DNA of 64,000 nt from Prauserella shujinwangii (lineage in GTDB: Bacteria; Actinomycetota; Actinomycetes; Mycobacteriales; Pseudonocardiaceae): assembly GCF_003001955.1 (NCBI RefSeq), contig NZ_PVNH01000008.1:310001-374000 (forward strand). Reading direction: 5' to 3'. Shown here piece by piece: positions 1 through 9,474 of this stretch. The translations under genes and the position numbers were made by a program. Under the pieces are notes generated by a model, which worked only from the letters and a program-made list of their open reading frames with translations, made no database searches and had not been told where the DNA came from. Position 1 is the first letter of the stretch. Every line of letters starts with the position of its first letter.

Positions 1-1282
1 CACCCAGCATCCGGTAGTAGAACAGGCAGTACAGGAACACCAGGGCGATGCCGATGGCGCCCGCGATCAGTCCGGCCTCCAGCGAGGCGAGCCCCAGCGT
101 GGCCGACACGGTGGTGGCGTCCGAGGACGAGAACGACAGCGGCAGCGAGCCGTACTTGAGGACGTCGGCCAGCTCCTTCGCCTCGGCCTGGTTGAACTGG
201 CCGGTGATCTCGGTCCGCCCGTCGGGGATGGCGACGGTGATGTTCGGCGCCGAGACGACCTTCGTGTCGAGCACGAAGGCGGCGCGCTCGTTGATGTTGT
301 TGGACGTGAAGTCCGCCCAGATGTCGGCGCCCTCGCTCTTGAAGTTGAGGTTGACGACGAACGCGCCGCGCTGGTCGTTGTAGCCGGACGTCGCGTCCGC
401 GATCTGGGTGCCCTCCAGGAACACCGGGCCGAGGACGTACTTCTCGGTGCCGTCCTCGTTGCAGGTCACCAGCGGCAGCTTCGGGTCGTCGTTGCCGACG
501 AGCGGGTCCTGCGCCGCGCAGTTCAGCGCGGCGAGTGCCTGCTGCTGGGCCTGCTGGGCCGCCGCCACCGCCGCCTGGTCGTTGGGGTTCTGCGGGACCA
601 GCGCCGGGTTCTGCCGCACTTCCTTCGCGGCCTGGATCTGCTCGGCGATCTCGTCCTGGACGTTGCCGGAACCGCCGGTGTCGCCCGTACCGTCGGTGCC
701 GTTGTCGTCCTGGCCTCCGCCGGAGCCCTGCGCGGGCGCGGCGCCCGCGGCACCGCCACCACCGCCGGTGGCAGCGCTGTCGCCACCGTCGCCGCTGGTG
801 CCGTCCGGCTCCCCGGACTGGGACGGCTCGGCCGACGGCGCCGTGGACGGGTCATGACCGCCCTGCTGCTCGCCCTGCTGCTGGCCGCCCTGCGGCTGGC
901 CCGCGGGCACCGCCGTGATCACCTTGCGGAAGCCGAGCTTGGCGGTGCGGCCCAGGCTCTTCGCCTGCTCGCCCTCCTCGCCGGGAACGGTGATCACGAC
1001 GTTGTCGCCGTCGAGCACGACCTCGGCACCGCTGACGCCGATGCCGTTGACCCGGGTCTCGATGATCTGGCGTGCCTGGCTGAGTTGCTCACGCGTCGGG
1101 TCGGAGCCGTCCGGCGTGCGCGCGGTCAGGGTGACCCTCGTGCCGCCCTGCAGGTCGATGCCCAGCTTGGGGGTCGGCTTGCCGTCGCCGGTGAAGAACA
1201 CCAGGGCGTACAACGCGGCGACGATGGCGACGAAGAAGGCGAGGTAGCGTCCCGGGCGGATGTGCCCGGCGGGAGGTGCCAC
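1..1282 (-). CDS. secD: Protein translocase subunit SecD (C-terminus beyond the window edge)
   Basis: SecD is a membrane partner of SecYEG that uses the proton gradient to help pull proteins out of the cell. I start it at a GTG (1282-1280) with a GAGGAGA ribosome site about 10 bases upstream. One N-terminal membrane helix (residues about 13-31) is followed by the conserved KLGIDLQGGTRV segment and the large external domain; the frame is still open in a transmembrane helix at position 1. Residues about 127-208 form a Gln/Gly/Ser/Asp-rich low-complexity insert. It follows yajC on the same strand, and secF would be expected beyond the edge. Family assignment is firm. Confidence 0.93.
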   Translation of the reverse strand, partial: MAPPAGHIRPGRYLAFFVAIVAALYALVFFTGDGKPTPKLGIDLQGGTRVTLTARTPDGSDPTREQLSQARQIIETRVNGIGVSGAEVVLDGDNVVITVPGEEGEQAKSLGRTAKLGFRKVITAVPAGQPQGGQQQGEQQGGHDPSTAPSAEPSQSGEPDGTSGDGGDSAATGGGGGAAGAAPAQGSGGGQDDNGTDGTGDTGGSGNVQDEIAEQIQAAKEVRQNPALVPQNPNDQAAVAAAQQAQQQALAALNCAAQDPLVGNDDPKLPLVTCNEDGTEKYVLGPVFLEGTQIADATSGYNDQRGAFVVNLNFKSEGADIWADFTSNNINERAAFVLDTKVVSAPNITVAIPDGRTEITGQFNQAEAKELADVLKYGSLPLSFSSSDATTVSATLGLASLEAGLIAGAIGIALVFLYCLFYYRMLG

Positions 1283-1458
1283 GGTCGGTCGTTCTCCTCG
1301 AACTGGTTCAGCAGCTTGTCGGGGCCTTGGCCGGGGTGCGGGCCGCCCTGGTGAGACGGCGGACACACACGCAGCACCGAGACACTACTCGGCGCTGCGT
1401 GAACACAGCGTTCGGCCCCCGCCGGCACCGCGCGGCGCCGGCGGGACAGCGGCGGTGG

Positions 1459-1863
1459 TTACTTCTTGCCCTGCTCCACCGACGAGGCGACCTGCTCGGA
1501 GTCACCGTCGGTGGACGCGCGGGTGGCGCCGTCGGCGCTGTCAGTGCCGCCGGTGCCGTCGGTGCTGTCGTCGTCGGCGTCCGCCGTGTCCTCGTCGGCC
1601 ACCGGGTTGATCCGCTCGCGGACCGCCTGCCGCAGCCACGTGGTCACGACGCCCTCGGCGATCTCCAGGTCGATCGTGCTGTCGTCGCTGGCGTCGGCCA
1701 CGGTCGCGTACAGACCCGACGTGGTCATCACGCGGTCACCCTCGGCAAGGCTGCTCTGCAGCTCCTGCTGCTGCGCCATCGCCTTCTTCTGCTTGCGCGT
1801 GCCCATCACCAGCGGGATGGCGACGACCAGCATCAGCAGCAGCGGCAGGAAAAGGCCTTCCAT
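1459..1863 (-). CDS. yajC: Preprotein translocase subunit YajC
   Basis: YajC is a small membrane protein that associates with SecDF. This 134-residue copy has a single N-terminal membrane helix (residues 3-20, rich in Leu and Val), the basic TRKQKKA patch and the DRVMTTSGLYATV segment typical of the family. After residue about 88 there is a Ser/Thr/Asp-rich acidic tail that ends in EQGKK and is probably disordered. The stop is TAA. It is transcribed toward secD, with a gap of about 175 bases, as in other actinobacteria. The extended tail is the only unusual part. Confidence 0.93.
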   Translation of the reverse strand: MEGLFLPLLLMLVVAIPLVMGTRKQKKAMAQQQELQSSLAEGDRVMTTSGLYATVADASDDSTIDLEIAEGVVTTWLRQAVRERINPVADEDTADADDDSTDGTGGTDSADGATRASTDGDSEQVASSVEQGKK

Positions 1864-1985
1864 AATTCTCCATTCAGCAGACGCCTGCCTCCCCGGCGCG
1901 ACGTCCGTATTTTGTCTGGATGTGCTCTATCGAGTGTGCCAGGTACTGCGAGGTACGCCAGCACCTGGTACAAGGGCACCCCGGT

Positions 1986-3062
1986 TCACGGCTGGTCGAA
2001 CAGGGTCGGAGCCGAGCCGTCGACCGGCGAGTACTCCGGGGGCGGCCGTAGCCCGAGGTGCTCCCACGCGGCCGCCGTAGCGACCCGGCCACGGGGAGTC
2101 CGCGCGAGCATACCCGCACGCACGAGATACGGCTCACACACCTCCTCGACCGTCGTCGTCTCCTCGCCCACGGCGACCGCCAGGGTGGACAGGCCGACCG
2201 GCCCGCCGCCGAACGAACGTGTCAGCGCCGTCAGCACCGCCCGGTCCAGCCGGTCGAGGCCCAGTTCGTCGACGTCGTACACCCGCAGTGCCGCCCGGAC
2301 GACGTCCCTGGTCGCCCGGCCGTCGGCGCGGACCTCGGCGTAGTCGCGGACGCGCCGCAGCAGCCGGTTCGCTATCCGGGGCGTGCCCCGCGAGCGCCGG
2401 GCGATCTCCGCGGTGCCCTCCGGTTCCACGGTAATGCCCAGTATGGTCGCGGCGCGCTCCACGACGAGTTCGAGTTCCTCGGGGCTGTAGAACTCCATCT
2501 GGCCGGTGAAGCCGAACCGGTCCCGCAGCGGGCCGGTCAGCGCGCCGGACCGCGTGGTGGCGCCGACCAGCGTGAACGGCGCGATCTCCAGCGGGATGCT
2601 GGTGGCCCCGGGTCCCTTGCCGACGACGACGTCGACGCGGAAGTCCTCCATCGCCAGGTACAGCATCTCCTCGGCGGGGCGGGCGATGCGGTGGATCTCG
2701 TCGATGAACAGCACGTCGCCCTCGGCGAGGTTGGACAGCATCGCCGCGAGGTCGCCGGCCCGCTCCAGCGCGGGGCCCGAGGTGATGCGGATGGCCGCGT
2801 CCAGCTCGGCGGCGATGATCATCGCCATGCTCGTCTTGCCCAGCCCCGGCGGGCCGGACAGCAGGACGTGGTCGGGCGGGACACCGCGCCTGCGGGCGCT
2901 CTCGAGCACCAGCTGCAACTGCTCGCGCACGCGCGGCTGACCGACGAAGTCGTCGAGCTTGCGCGGCCGGAGCGTGGTCTCGACCTCGCGCTCGCCTCGG
3001 TGGGGCAGCGCGGAGAGCGGGGCGGCCTCCGGGTCCGACTGGGCCATGTGCTCATCGTGCAT
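1986..3062 (-). CDS. ruvB: Holliday junction branch migration helicase RuvB
   Basis: RuvB is the hexameric AAA+ motor that drives Holliday-junction branch migration with RuvA. The 358 residues contain the FVGQ and [15 protein letters not shown] (Walker A) region, FIDEIHR (Walker B), the sensor stretch GATTRSG, and the C-terminal winged helix ending in the PRGRVAT region. The start is ATG at 3062, nine bases after the ruvA stop; an internal ATG at 3047 is an alternative. It is the last gene of the ruvCAB operon. Length and motifs match the family. Confidence 0.96.
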   Translation of the reverse strand: MHDEHMAQSDPEAAPLSALPHRGEREVETTLRPRKLDDFVGQPRVREQLQLVLESARRRGVPPDHVLLSGPPGLGKTSMAMIIAAELDAAIRITSGPALERAGDLAAMLSNLAEGDVLFIDEIHRIARPAEEMLYLAMEDFRVDVVVGKGPGATSIPLEIAPFTLVGATTRSGALTGPLRDRFGFTGQMEFYSPEELELVVERAATILGITVEPEGTAEIARRSRGTPRIANRLLRRVRDYAEVRADGRATRDVVRAALRVYDVDELGLDRLDRAVLTALTRSFGGGPVGLSTLAVAVGEETTTVEEVCEPYLVRAGMLARTPRGRVATAAAWEHLGLRPPPEYSPVDGSAPTLFDQP

Positions 3063-3071
3063 GGGACCGCG

Positions 3072-3674
3072 TCACCGCTTGCGGCCGAGGGTGGCGAGGG
3101 CGGCCCGGAGCACGCTGGAGGTGTCGCCGCCCTCCCCCGCCGCGAGCACCTTCTCCACGGCCTGCTCGGCCTGCTTGGCCGGGAAGCCGAGCCCCACCAG
3201 CGCCTCCACGACCTCGGTCCGCGTCGCGGAGCCGGCGACCGCCGTGTCCTGGTCCGGCGCGGCGGACGGTTCCGCGGCGAGCACCTTGTCCCGCAGTTCG
3301 AGCGTGAGCCGCTCGGCGCCCTTCCGGCCGATGCCGGGCACCTGGGTGAGCACGGTGATGTTGCCCTCGGCCAGCGCCGTCCGCAGCTTGTCCGGGTCGA
3401 GCACGGCGAGCGCCGCGAGCGCGAGCCGGGGACCGATGCCGGACACGGTCTGCAGCAGTCCGAACAGCTCGCGCGACTCGATGTCGGCGAACCCGAACAG
3501 GGTCAGCGAGTCCTCCCGCACCACGAGGGCGGTGTGCAGCAACGCGTGCTCGCCACGGCGCAGGGTGGCGAGCGTCGCCGGCGTCGCCTGCACCGCGAGA
3601 CCGACCCCGCCGACCTCGACGACCACGTGGTCGAGTCCGACGGAGAGCACCTCGCCCCGCACCGACGAGATCAT
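3072..3674 (-). CDS. ruvA: Holliday junction DNA-binding protein RuvA
   Basis: RuvA binds the four-way junction as a tetramer and loads RuvB. The 200-residue protein begins MISSVRGEV, has the N-terminal OB fold, the two helix-hairpin-helix repeats (VSGIGPRLA and [12 protein letters not shown]) and a C-terminal UBA-like domain that contacts RuvB ([11 protein letters not shown]). The ATG at 3674 overlaps the ruvC stop as ATGA, which indicates translational coupling; the open frame continues upstream, but that part is the shadow of ruvC. Normal length. Confidence 0.96.
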   Translation of the reverse strand: MISSVRGEVLSVGLDHVVVEVGGVGLAVQATPATLATLRRGEHALLHTALVVREDSLTLFGFADIESRELFGLLQTVSGIGPRLALAALAVLDPDKLRTALAEGNITVLTQVPGIGRKGAERLTLELRDKVLAAEPSAAPDQDTAVAGSATRTEVVEALVGLGFPAKQAEQAVEKVLAAGEGGDTSSVLRAALATLGRKR

Positions 3675-4273
3675 CGCCGCACCCCTCTCGTCCCCGCCGT
3701 ACCGCTGCCGCCCTTGCGCCGGGCCGCCTCGGCCAGCCGCTTGCGGTGCGTGCGCGCCAGTTCGGCCGCGCGCGCCTCCGCCTCGGCGAGCCGCGCCCGC
3801 ATCGGCTCCCGCCACAGGTGGCAGATGGCGAGGGCGAGCGCGTCCGCGGCGTCCGCGGGGCTCGGCTTCTCCGCCAGGTTGAGCAGCCGGGTCACCATCC
3901 CGGTGACCTGGGCTTTGTCGGCGCGGCCGGATCCGGTGACGGAGGCCTTGACCTCGCTGGGCGTGTGGAAGACGACCGGCAGCCCGCGCCGGGCGGCGCC
4001 GAGCGCCACCACCCCGCCCGCCTGCGCGGTGCCCATCACCGTGCGGACATTGTGCTGGCTGAACACCCGCTCGACGGCGACCGCGTCGGGGCGGTAGGTG
4101 TCGAGCCACTCCTCGACCGCGCCGGAGATGCGCAGCAACCGTGCCGCGACATCGTCCTCGGCCGGGGTGCGCACCACGTCCACGGCGACGCAGGTGACCG
4201 TGCGGCCGAGGCCGCCGTCCACCACGCCGAGACCGCACCGGGTCAGCCCGGGGTCCACGCCGAGCACTCGCAC
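3671..4273 (-). CDS. ruvC: Crossover junction endodeoxyribonuclease RuvC
   Basis: RuvC cuts Holliday junctions symmetrically. The 200-residue sequence starts with [14 protein letters not shown], which carries the first catalytic Asp; a Glu follows in [20 protein letters not shown], and [12 protein letters not shown] supplies the C-terminal acidic pair. After residue about 165 there is a basic Arg/Lys/Ala-rich tail longer than in the E. coli protein, a common actinobacterial feature. It is the first gene of ruvCAB and overlaps ruvA by four bases. Confidence 0.96.
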   Translation of the reverse strand: MRVLGVDPGLTRCGLGVVDGGLGRTVTCVAVDVVRTPAEDDVAARLLRISGAVEEWLDTYRPDAVAVERVFSQHNVRTVMGTAQAGGVVALGAARRGLPVVFHTPSEVKASVTGSGRADKAQVTGMVTRLLNLAEKPSPADAADALALAICHLWREPMRARLAEAEARAAELARTHRKRLAEAARRKGGSGTAGTRGVRR

Positions 4274-4394
4274 GGGTCTCCTTCACGACGAACACCAGTT
4301 CGAGCACGAAGGCTACCCGGCGATCCCGGCCGCGCCCGCCGGGACTCGCCGGGACTCGCCGGAACACCGCCAGGCAGTAGACCGGCCGGAGCGG

Positions 4395-5306
4395 TCAGTG
4401 GAGGCGGACCAGAGCCTGCACGGGGAGGTGGTCGGACGGGTAGCGGCCGTCCACGCGGAACGGGTTGATGGCCGAGGCGAGCACGCTCACCCCCGGGTTC
4501 ACCAGCACCCAGTCGATGCGGGTGCCGCCCTCGACCGGGTCCCGGTAGTTGGGGAACGTGCCCCACGCCGGGGTGAGCTGCCTGCCCTCGGTCCAGGTGT
4601 CCCGCAGCCCGCCCCCGGTGAGGACGCGGAACGACTCCGAGCCGGGAGCCGGGGTGTTGAAGTCGCCGGTGAGCACCACCGGCAGCGCCGGGTCGAACCC
4701 GGCGATCCGGTCGCGGACCAGCTCCGCGCTGCGCACCCGCGAGTTCTCCGACCGGTGGTCGAAGTGCGTGTTGACGTGCACGAACTCCTTGCCGGTGCGG
4801 CGGTCGCGGAACCGCACCCAGGTCACCATCCGCACGACCGTGTTGCCCCAGGACCTCGAGCCGATCACCGACGGCGTGTCCGAGAGCCAGAAGTGGTCGA
4901 AGTCCAGCGGCTCCACCCGGGTGATGTCGAAGTACACGGCCATGAACTCGCCGCGGCCGCCGCCCTCCCGGCCGAGGCCGATCCAGTCGGTGTACGGCGG
5001 CAGATCGGCGGCGACCTGCTTCACCTGGTGGTACAGCGCCTCCTGCACGCCGAGCACGGTCGGCCGCTCGGTCTCCAGGAACTCCGCGAGCACGGGCCTG
5101 CGGTCGGTCCACGAGTCGGCGCTGCCCGGCGCGGCGCCCGCGTCGTACCGGATGTTGAACGAGATCACGTGCAGCGTGTCACCAGGTGCCCTGCCGATCA
5201 CCGCGCGGCCTTCGCGCTCCCGGGCACCGGCCGGGCTCGCACCCAGCAGCCCGGCGGCCCCCACAGCGCCCGCGATACCCAGTGCTCCTCGCCGAGAGAT
5301 ACCCAC
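4395..5306 (-). CDS. Tat-exported endonuclease/exonuclease/phosphatase (EEP) family hydrolase
   Basis: A probable secreted metal-dependent phosphoesterase of the DNase I-like EEP fold. I start it at GTG 5306, which has a strong GGAGGAGG site; the N-terminus ISRRGALG followed by a hydrophobic stretch and ASPAGA is a twin-arginine signal peptide. Fold markers are ISFNIRYD near the start, GVQEALYHQ (metal-binding Glu), VNTHFDHRS, VVLTGDFNTPAPG and the final SDHLPVQA (catalytic His). The 303 residues suit this family. The substrate (nucleic acid, sphingomyelin or phosphoinositide) cannot be told from sequence. It is inserted between ruvC and yebC. Confidence 0.88.
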   Translation of the reverse strand: MGISRRGALGIAGAVGAAGLLGASPAGAREREGRAVIGRAPGDTLHVISFNIRYDAGAAPGSADSWTDRRPVLAEFLETERPTVLGVQEALYHQVKQVAADLPPYTDWIGLGREGGGRGEFMAVYFDITRVEPLDFDHFWLSDTPSVIGSRSWGNTVVRMVTWVRFRDRRTGKEFVHVNTHFDHRSENSRVRSAELVRDRIAGFDPALPVVLTGDFNTPAPGSESFRVLTGGGLRDTWTEGRQLTPAWGTFPNYRDPVEGGTRIDWVLVNPGVSVLASAINPFRVDGRYPSDHLPVQALVRLH

Positions 5307-5443
5307 GTCAGCCTCCTCCGCTTCGTCCGGGCCCGCGACGCGGGCCGGGGAGGACTCTCTCCCGCGACCGTGTGCGGCAGGCCGCGCGCGGGAGACGGGG
5401 AGGGGAACGCCGCGCGAATTCCTGAGAAGTCCACTTCGGACGT

Positions 5444-5953
5444 TCAGGGCCCGTTGCCGCCCGGGGTCCAGCTCTCCGGGCGGCCGCTGACCGTCAGCAC
5501 GGGCTGCCACTCCGCGAAGCCGGCGGGCGCGTCGGCATGCCAGGGCCAGCGGCCGTCCGGGGTCGGCACGATGATCTGCACGGCGGGGAAGTCGCCGTCG
5601 GGGTAGACGAGGAACGCGCTGCCGAAGAACTCCGCGTAGTGACCCTGCGCCACCTTCTCGAAGGTGATGGGCACGCCGTCGAAGAAGTCGTGGTACAGCC
5701 CGCCCAGCTCGAACCGCTCCCCCGCCGCGGCCCGGTCCACGTAGGCGTCGAGGAGCACGTGTGCCATCTGGTCGGGCAGGCCGATCACGACCGCCTCGGG
5801 CACGCCGTGCAGAGCCCACGCGCAGACGGTGAACGAGAACCCGGCTCCGTGCTCGTCGGGAGCCACGGTGATGATCGCGTTGCCGCGCTGCTCACCCTGG
5901 GAGACGATCCACTCGCGCAGTTCCTCGTCACGGTCGGCGGCGATCTCGCTCAT
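5444..5953 (-). CDS. DUF4262 domain-containing protein
   Basis: A 169-residue cytoplasmic protein that I match to DUF4262 from the pattern of an N-terminal acidic helix, a GFSFTVCAW strand and VVIGLPDQMAHVLLDAYV, with the downstream ITFEKV and YAEFFGSAFLVYP blocks. The function of this family is not known. I chose the ATG at 5953 (MSEIAAD); an in-frame ATG nine bases upstream is possible, and neither has a convincing ribosome site. It lies between the EEP hydrolase and yebC on the same strand. Confidence 0.8.
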   Translation of the reverse strand: MSEIAADRDEELREWIVSQGEQRGNAIITVAPDEHGAGFSFTVCAWALHGVPEAVVIGLPDQMAHVLLDAYVDRAAAGERFELGGLYHDFFDGVPITFEKVAQGHYAEFFGSAFLVYPDGDFPAVQIIVPTPDGRWPWHADAPAGFAEWQPVLTVSGRPESWTPGGNGP

Positions 5954-6006
5954 GGCGGGCATTGTGCCGCATCGGCGGGCGCGGGTGCGCCCGCCCTGCC
6001 CGGCCC

Positions 6007-6756
6007 TCAGCCGACTTCCGCGAGCACCTCGTCGGAGACGTCGAAATTCGAGAACACGTTCTGCACGTCGTCGCAGTCCTCGAGCGCGTCGATCAGCCGG
6101 AACACCTTCTTGGCACCCTCGGCGTCGAGCGGGACGTTGACCGAAGGCAGGAAGTTCGCGTCCGCGGACTCGTAGTCGAACCCGGCCTCCTGCAGCGCGG
6201 TCCGCACCGCGACCAGGTCGCCGGCCTCGGAGATGATCTCGAAGCTCTCCCCCAGGTCGTTGACCTCCTCGGCACCCGCGTCGAGCACGGCCATGAGGAC
6301 GTCGTCCTCGGTGAGACCGTTCTTGGGCATGATCACCACGCCCTTGCGGTTGAACAGGTAGGCCACGGAGCCGGGGTCGGCGAGCGAGCCGCCGTGCCGG
6401 GTCAGCGCCGTGCGCACCTCGGACGCGGCCCGGTTCTTGTTGTCGGTCAGGCACTCGATCAGCACGGCGACGCCGTTCGGCGCGTAGCCCTCGTACATGA
6501 TCGTCTGCCAGTCCGCGCCGCCCGCCTCCTCGCCGGCGCCCCGCTTGCGCGCCCGCTCGATGTTGTCCTGCGGGACCGAGTTCTTCTTCGCCTTCTGGAT
6601 GGCGTCGAACAGCGTGGGGTTGCCCTCCGGGTCGCCCCCGCCGGTGCGCGCGGCGACCTCGATGTTCTTGATCAACCTCGCGAACAGCTTGCCACGCTTG
6701 GCGTCGAGGGCGGCCTTCTTGTGCTTGGTGGTGGCCCACTTGGAGTGGCCGCTCAT
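6007..6756 (-). CDS. yebC: YebC/PmpR family protein
   Basis: A 249-residue member of the YebC/TACO1 family. It begins [14 protein letters not shown], the near-invariant family signature, followed by the [15 protein letters not shown] helix and the [19 protein letters not shown] block. Family members have been described both as DNA-binding regulators and as ribosome-associated factors that help translate proline stretches; sequence alone does not decide. It follows pdxT by about 45 bases on the same strand, the usual actinobacterial order next to ruvC, although two extra genes now separate it from ruvC. Confidence 0.95.
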   Translation of the reverse strand: MSGHSKWATTKHKKAALDAKRGKLFARLIKNIEVAARTGGGDPEGNPTLFDAIQKAKKNSVPQDNIERARKRGAGEEAGGADWQTIMYEGYAPNGVAVLIECLTDNKNRAASEVRTALTRHGGSLADPGSVAYLFNRKGVVIMPKNGLTEDDVLMAVLDAGAEEVNDLGESFEIISEAGDLVAVRTALQEAGFDYESADANFLPSVNVPLDAEGAKKVFRLIDALEDCDDVQNVFSNFDVSDEVLAEVG

Positions 6757-6801
6757 CTCTCCTCCATCTCGATCGGTGCCTGCACGGTTCCGCGCCGCAC
6801 C

Positions 6802-7425
6802 CTAGGGGGCGTCCTCGACCAGGCGCACGAACATCCGGTGCACCCGTTCGTCGCCCGTCAGCTCGGGGTGGAACGCGGTGGCGAGCACCGCTGCCTGCCT
6901 GACCGCGACGATCCTATCCGCAGCGGCACCCGCCTCCCCCGAGTCGGGGATCCTGGCGAGCACCTCCACGCCGTCGCCCGTCTTCTCCACCCACGGTGCG
7001 CGGATGAAGACGGCGTGCACCGGCCCGCCGTCGACCCCGGTGAACTCGAGGTCACCCTCGAAGGAGTCGACCTGGCGGCCGAAGGCGTTCCGGCGGACGA
7101 CGATGTCCAGCGCGTCGAGCTGGTGCTGGTCGGGCCTGCCGTCCAGCGCCTGCTTCGCCAGCAGGATCATGCCCGCGCAGGAGCCGAAGGCGGGCAGACC
7201 GTCCGCGATCCGCTCCCGCAGGGGCTCGAGCAGCTCGAACGAGTCCAGCAGGCGCGACATCGTGGTCGACTCGCCGCCCGGCAGCACGATGCCGTCCACT
7301 TCGGACAGCTCGCGCGGCCTGCGCACCGGCAGCGCCCGCGCTCCGGCGCGCTCCAGCATCGCGGCGTGCTCGCGCACGTCGCCCTGGAGGGCGAGCACGC
7401 CGACGACCGGTCGCGTTCTCGACAC
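6802..7425 (-). CDS. pdxT: Pyridoxal 5'-phosphate synthase glutaminase subunit PdxT
   Basis: PdxT hydrolyses glutamine and channels ammonia to PdxS, which makes pyridoxal 5'-phosphate. The 207 residues contain [13 protein letters not shown], the [12 protein letters not shown] oxyanion segment, the nucleophile Cys in [11 protein letters not shown], and the His-x-Glu pair in [10 protein letters not shown]. The start is a GTG (7425). PdxS is encoded by this window too (12085-12999) but is about 4.7 kb away, so the two subunits are probably not on one transcript here. Confidence 0.95.
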   Translation of the reverse strand: MSRTRPVVGVLALQGDVREHAAMLERAGARALPVRRPRELSEVDGIVLPGGESTTMSRLLDSFELLEPLRERIADGLPAFGSCAGMILLAKQALDGRPDQHQLDALDIVVRRNAFGRQVDSFEGDLEFTGVDGGPVHAVFIRAPWVEKTGDGVEVLARIPDSGEAGAAADRIVAVRQAAVLATAFHPELTGDERVHRMFVRLVEDAP

Positions 7426-7520
7426 CCGGCATCCACCCTTTCCCGGTGATTTCCCTGGTCAAGCCTACTGGCGAGGGGACGGCACCGGCGCGGGGACCCG
7501 CCGTTCGCGGTTCGTCCGGG

Positions 7521-7844
7521 TCAGGGCACGCCGAGCAGCCTCAGCCCGGCCGCGGTCGCCGCCGCCATGAGTACAACGACCACGAACGGCGCTTTCTTCC
7601 AGGCGAGCACGCCGCCGACGGCGACCCCGGCCGGCCGCGCGAAGCCCGCGAACTCGTGGCCCTCCACCAGCGCGGCGGTGGCGACGAGCGCGGCGAGCAG
7701 CACCACGGCGGAGACGGCCATCAGGCGCTCGACGCGGGGCGAGAGCTCCACCCGCGCGCGCAGCAGGGGCCCCGCGAGGCGGAACGCGTAGGTGCCCGCG
7801 CCGAGCACCACGGTGGCCAGGACGAGGACCAGCGGGGTGGTCAC
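7521..7844 (-). CDS. azlD: AzlD family branched-chain amino acid export subunit
   Basis: AzlD is the small partner of AzlC in exporters of branched-chain amino acids and related compounds. The 107 residues consist of about four hydrophobic helices (LVLVLATVVLGAGTYAFRL, LMAVSAVVLLAALVATA, then two C-terminal ones), as expected. The GTG start at 7844 overlaps the azlC stop as GTGA, so the two are translationally coupled. The gene is the distal member of the pair. Confidence 0.87.
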   Translation of the reverse strand: MTTPLVLVLATVVLGAGTYAFRLAGPLLRARVELSPRVERLMAVSAVVLLAALVATAALVEGHEFAGFARPAGVAVGGVLAWKKAPFVVVVLMAAATAAGLRLLGVP

Positions 7845-8539
7845 GACGGCACCTCCTCGGGTTCCGGCTCGCGGTCCGTGCCGAGCCCGGCGAGCACGCC
7901 GCCGAGCGCGAGCAGGACGGGCAGTCCCGCGGGCAGGAAGGGTGCGGTGGCCAGCGCGATCGCGACCCCGGCCAGCGCCGCGCGCCGCGCCCGCCGGTCG
8001 CGCAGCGACGGCAGCAGCAACGCCAGCAGCACCGCGGGGAAGGCGGCGTCGAGACCGAGCACGGCGGTGTCGCTGACGGCCCGCCCGCCGAAGGCGCCGA
8101 GCACGACGCCGGCGTTCCAGCACACGAACAGACCGGTCCCGCACGCCCAGTACGCCGCGCGGCGGCGCTGGAGGTCCCGCTGGGCCAGGGCGAACGCCAC
8201 CGTCTCGTCGATCATCAGGTGGCTGCCGGCCAGCCGCCGGGCCCACCCGCCGCCGAGCGCGTCGCCCACCGCGAAGCCGAACGGCACGTGCCGCGCGTTC
8301 ACCAGCAGCCCGGCGAGCACGGCGGCCAGCGGGTTGCCGCCGGAGGCGACGATGCCGACGAACATGAACTGGGCCGCGCCCGCGAACACGACGACGGAGA
8401 GGAGCATGGGCAGCCACAACGGCAGCCCGGAACTCACCGTGATGGCACCGAAGGACACCCCGACGATGCCGTCGGCGAGGCACACCAGACCGATGTCGCG
8501 GAGCAGGTCACGGTCCAGGGTTCGCCATATCGAACGCAT
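7841..8539 (-). CDS. azlC: AzlC family ABC-independent amino acid exporter, large subunit
   Basis: The large membrane subunit of an AzlCD exporter. It carries the family opening GLVCLADGIVGVSFGAI, the FMFVGIVASGGNPLAAVLAGLLVNARH block, and the FLIDETVAFALA-like segment (MIDETVAF), with about six to eight helices. I start it at ATG 8539 (MRSIWRT), because an upstream in-frame ATG at 8557 falls inside the inverted repeat and probable promoter between this gene and the divergent regulator. A TTGACG hexamer lies on the minus strand upstream. Control by the adjacent XRE-cupin protein is likely. Confidence 0.86.
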   Translation of the reverse strand: MRSIWRTLDRDLLRDIGLVCLADGIVGVSFGAITVSSGLPLWLPMLLSVVVFAGAAQFMFVGIVASGGNPLAAVLAGLLVNARHVPFGFAVGDALGGGWARRLAGSHLMIDETVAFALAQRDLQRRRAAYWACGTGLFVCWNAGVVLGAFGGRAVSDTAVLGLDAAFPAVLLALLLPSLRDRRARRAALAGVAIALATAPFLPAGLPVLLALGGVLAGLGTDREPEPEEVPS

Positions 8540-8551
8540 GATTTCTATACT

Positions 8552-8571
8552 GAACACAGGTGAGCATGTTC
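8552..8571. promoter_or_regulatory. Inverted repeat between azlC and its divergent regulator
   Basis: GAACA and TGTTC arms separated by ten bases sit in the 67-base space between the divergent azlCD and XRE-cupin genes. On the minus strand a TTGACG -35-like hexamer and a weak CAGTAT -10 flank and overlap it. This is the place where an autoregulating local repressor would bind; binding itself is an inference. Confidence 0.5.
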
Positions 8572-8606
8572 GTCAAGGCGAACAAGAGGACTTCTGGAGC
8601 GAACGC

Positions 8607-9191
8607 ATGACCGGAGACGGGCAGGAGGCAGGCCGGGCCGCGGGTGGGGCGCCGCTCGAGGTGATCGCCGCGTCCCTGCGGCGCGAGCGCCGCCGGGCGG
8701 GGCTGTCCCTCACCGAGGTCGCCCGGCGGGCGGGCATCGCGAAGTCCACCCTGTCGCAGCTCGAGTCGGGCACCGGCAACCCGAGCGTCGAGACGCTGTG
8801 GGCGCTCGGCGTCGCGCTGGACGTGCCGTTCGCGCGGCTGGTGGACCCGCCCCGCCCGCGGGTACAGGTGATCCGCGCGGGCGAGGGCCCCGCGGTGGCC
8901 TCCGAGCGGGCGGACTACGTGGCGACGCTGCTGGCGTCCTGCCCGCCGAACGCGCGCCGGGACATCTATCTGATCACCGTGCAACCGGGCCCGCCACGCG
9001 AGTCCGATCCGCACATGCCGGGCGTGGTCGAGCACGTCGTGCTGGCCTCGGGCCGGGCGCGGATCGGGGTGGCCGAGGACCCGGTGGAACTGTCGCCCGG
9101 CGACTACATCGCCTACCCCGGCGACGAGCCGCACGTGTTCGAGGCGCTGGAACCTGGCACGGTCGCGGTGATGGTCTCCGAACACGTGTGA
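8607..9191 (+). CDS. XRE-family regulator with C-terminal cupin domain
   Basis: A one-component regulator of 194 residues. The N-terminal helix-turn-helix is clear (SLRRERRRAGLSLTEVARRAGIAKSTLSQLESG, about residues 20-55), followed by a linker and a C-terminal cupin barrel (VVEHVVLASGRARIGV and ELSPGDYIAYPGDEPHVFEAL). Proteins of this layout commonly sense small molecules through the cupin. It starts at ATG 8607 with GGAG nine bases upstream and is divergent from azlCD, whose expression it probably controls. Confidence 0.9.
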   Translation: MTGDGQEAGRAAGGAPLEVIAASLRRERRRAGLSLTEVARRAGIAKSTLSQLESGTGNPSVETLWALGVALDVPFARLVDPPRPRVQVIRAGEGPAVASERADYVATLLASCPPNARRDIYLITVQPGPPRESDPHMPGVVEHVVLASGRARIGVAEDPVELSPGDYIAYPGDEPHVFEALEPGTVAVMVSEHV

Positions 9192-9235
9192 CGACGAGCG
9201 CCGGAACCGTCGGTGTAGCGTGCTAACGTGACGGC

Positions 9236-9474
9236 ATGACCGAACATCCGCACGGTGGCTTCGCGGACGCTCGTGGCCCCGACCGCAGGGGTCCCTGACC
9301 CTGGAGTCGTACGTGGCACGCGAGGAAGCCAGGCTCACGACCGAGGGACCCAGCCTCGACTCCTGGCTCACCGCCGTCGAGGAGTTCCGGATCCCCGACC
9401 TGAGCCGCGAGTGGATCGTCACCACGATGCGAGAGCTGCGCGAGGGTGATCGCCCCGGCCGGAGCGAGGAGTGA
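9236..9474 (+). pseudogene. Decayed antitoxin gene (vapB-like), frameshifted
   Basis: An ATG at 9236 lies six bases after a TAACGT -10-like hexamer, a leaderless promoter layout. That frame stops after 20 codons (TGA 9296-9298). A different frame then reads about 58 sensible residues (LTLESYVAREEARLTTEG... to REGDRPGRSEE), whose TGA overlaps the following PIN-domain start as GTGA. I read this as an antitoxin gene broken by a frameshift with its N-terminal half eroded. The exact antitoxin family is not recognisable. Confidence 0.6.

Noticed and set aside
2058-4097. Plus-strand reading frame of about 680 codons opposite ruvBAC
   Set aside because: Antisense shadow of three convincing genes; composition biased to Arg, Gly, His and Pro.
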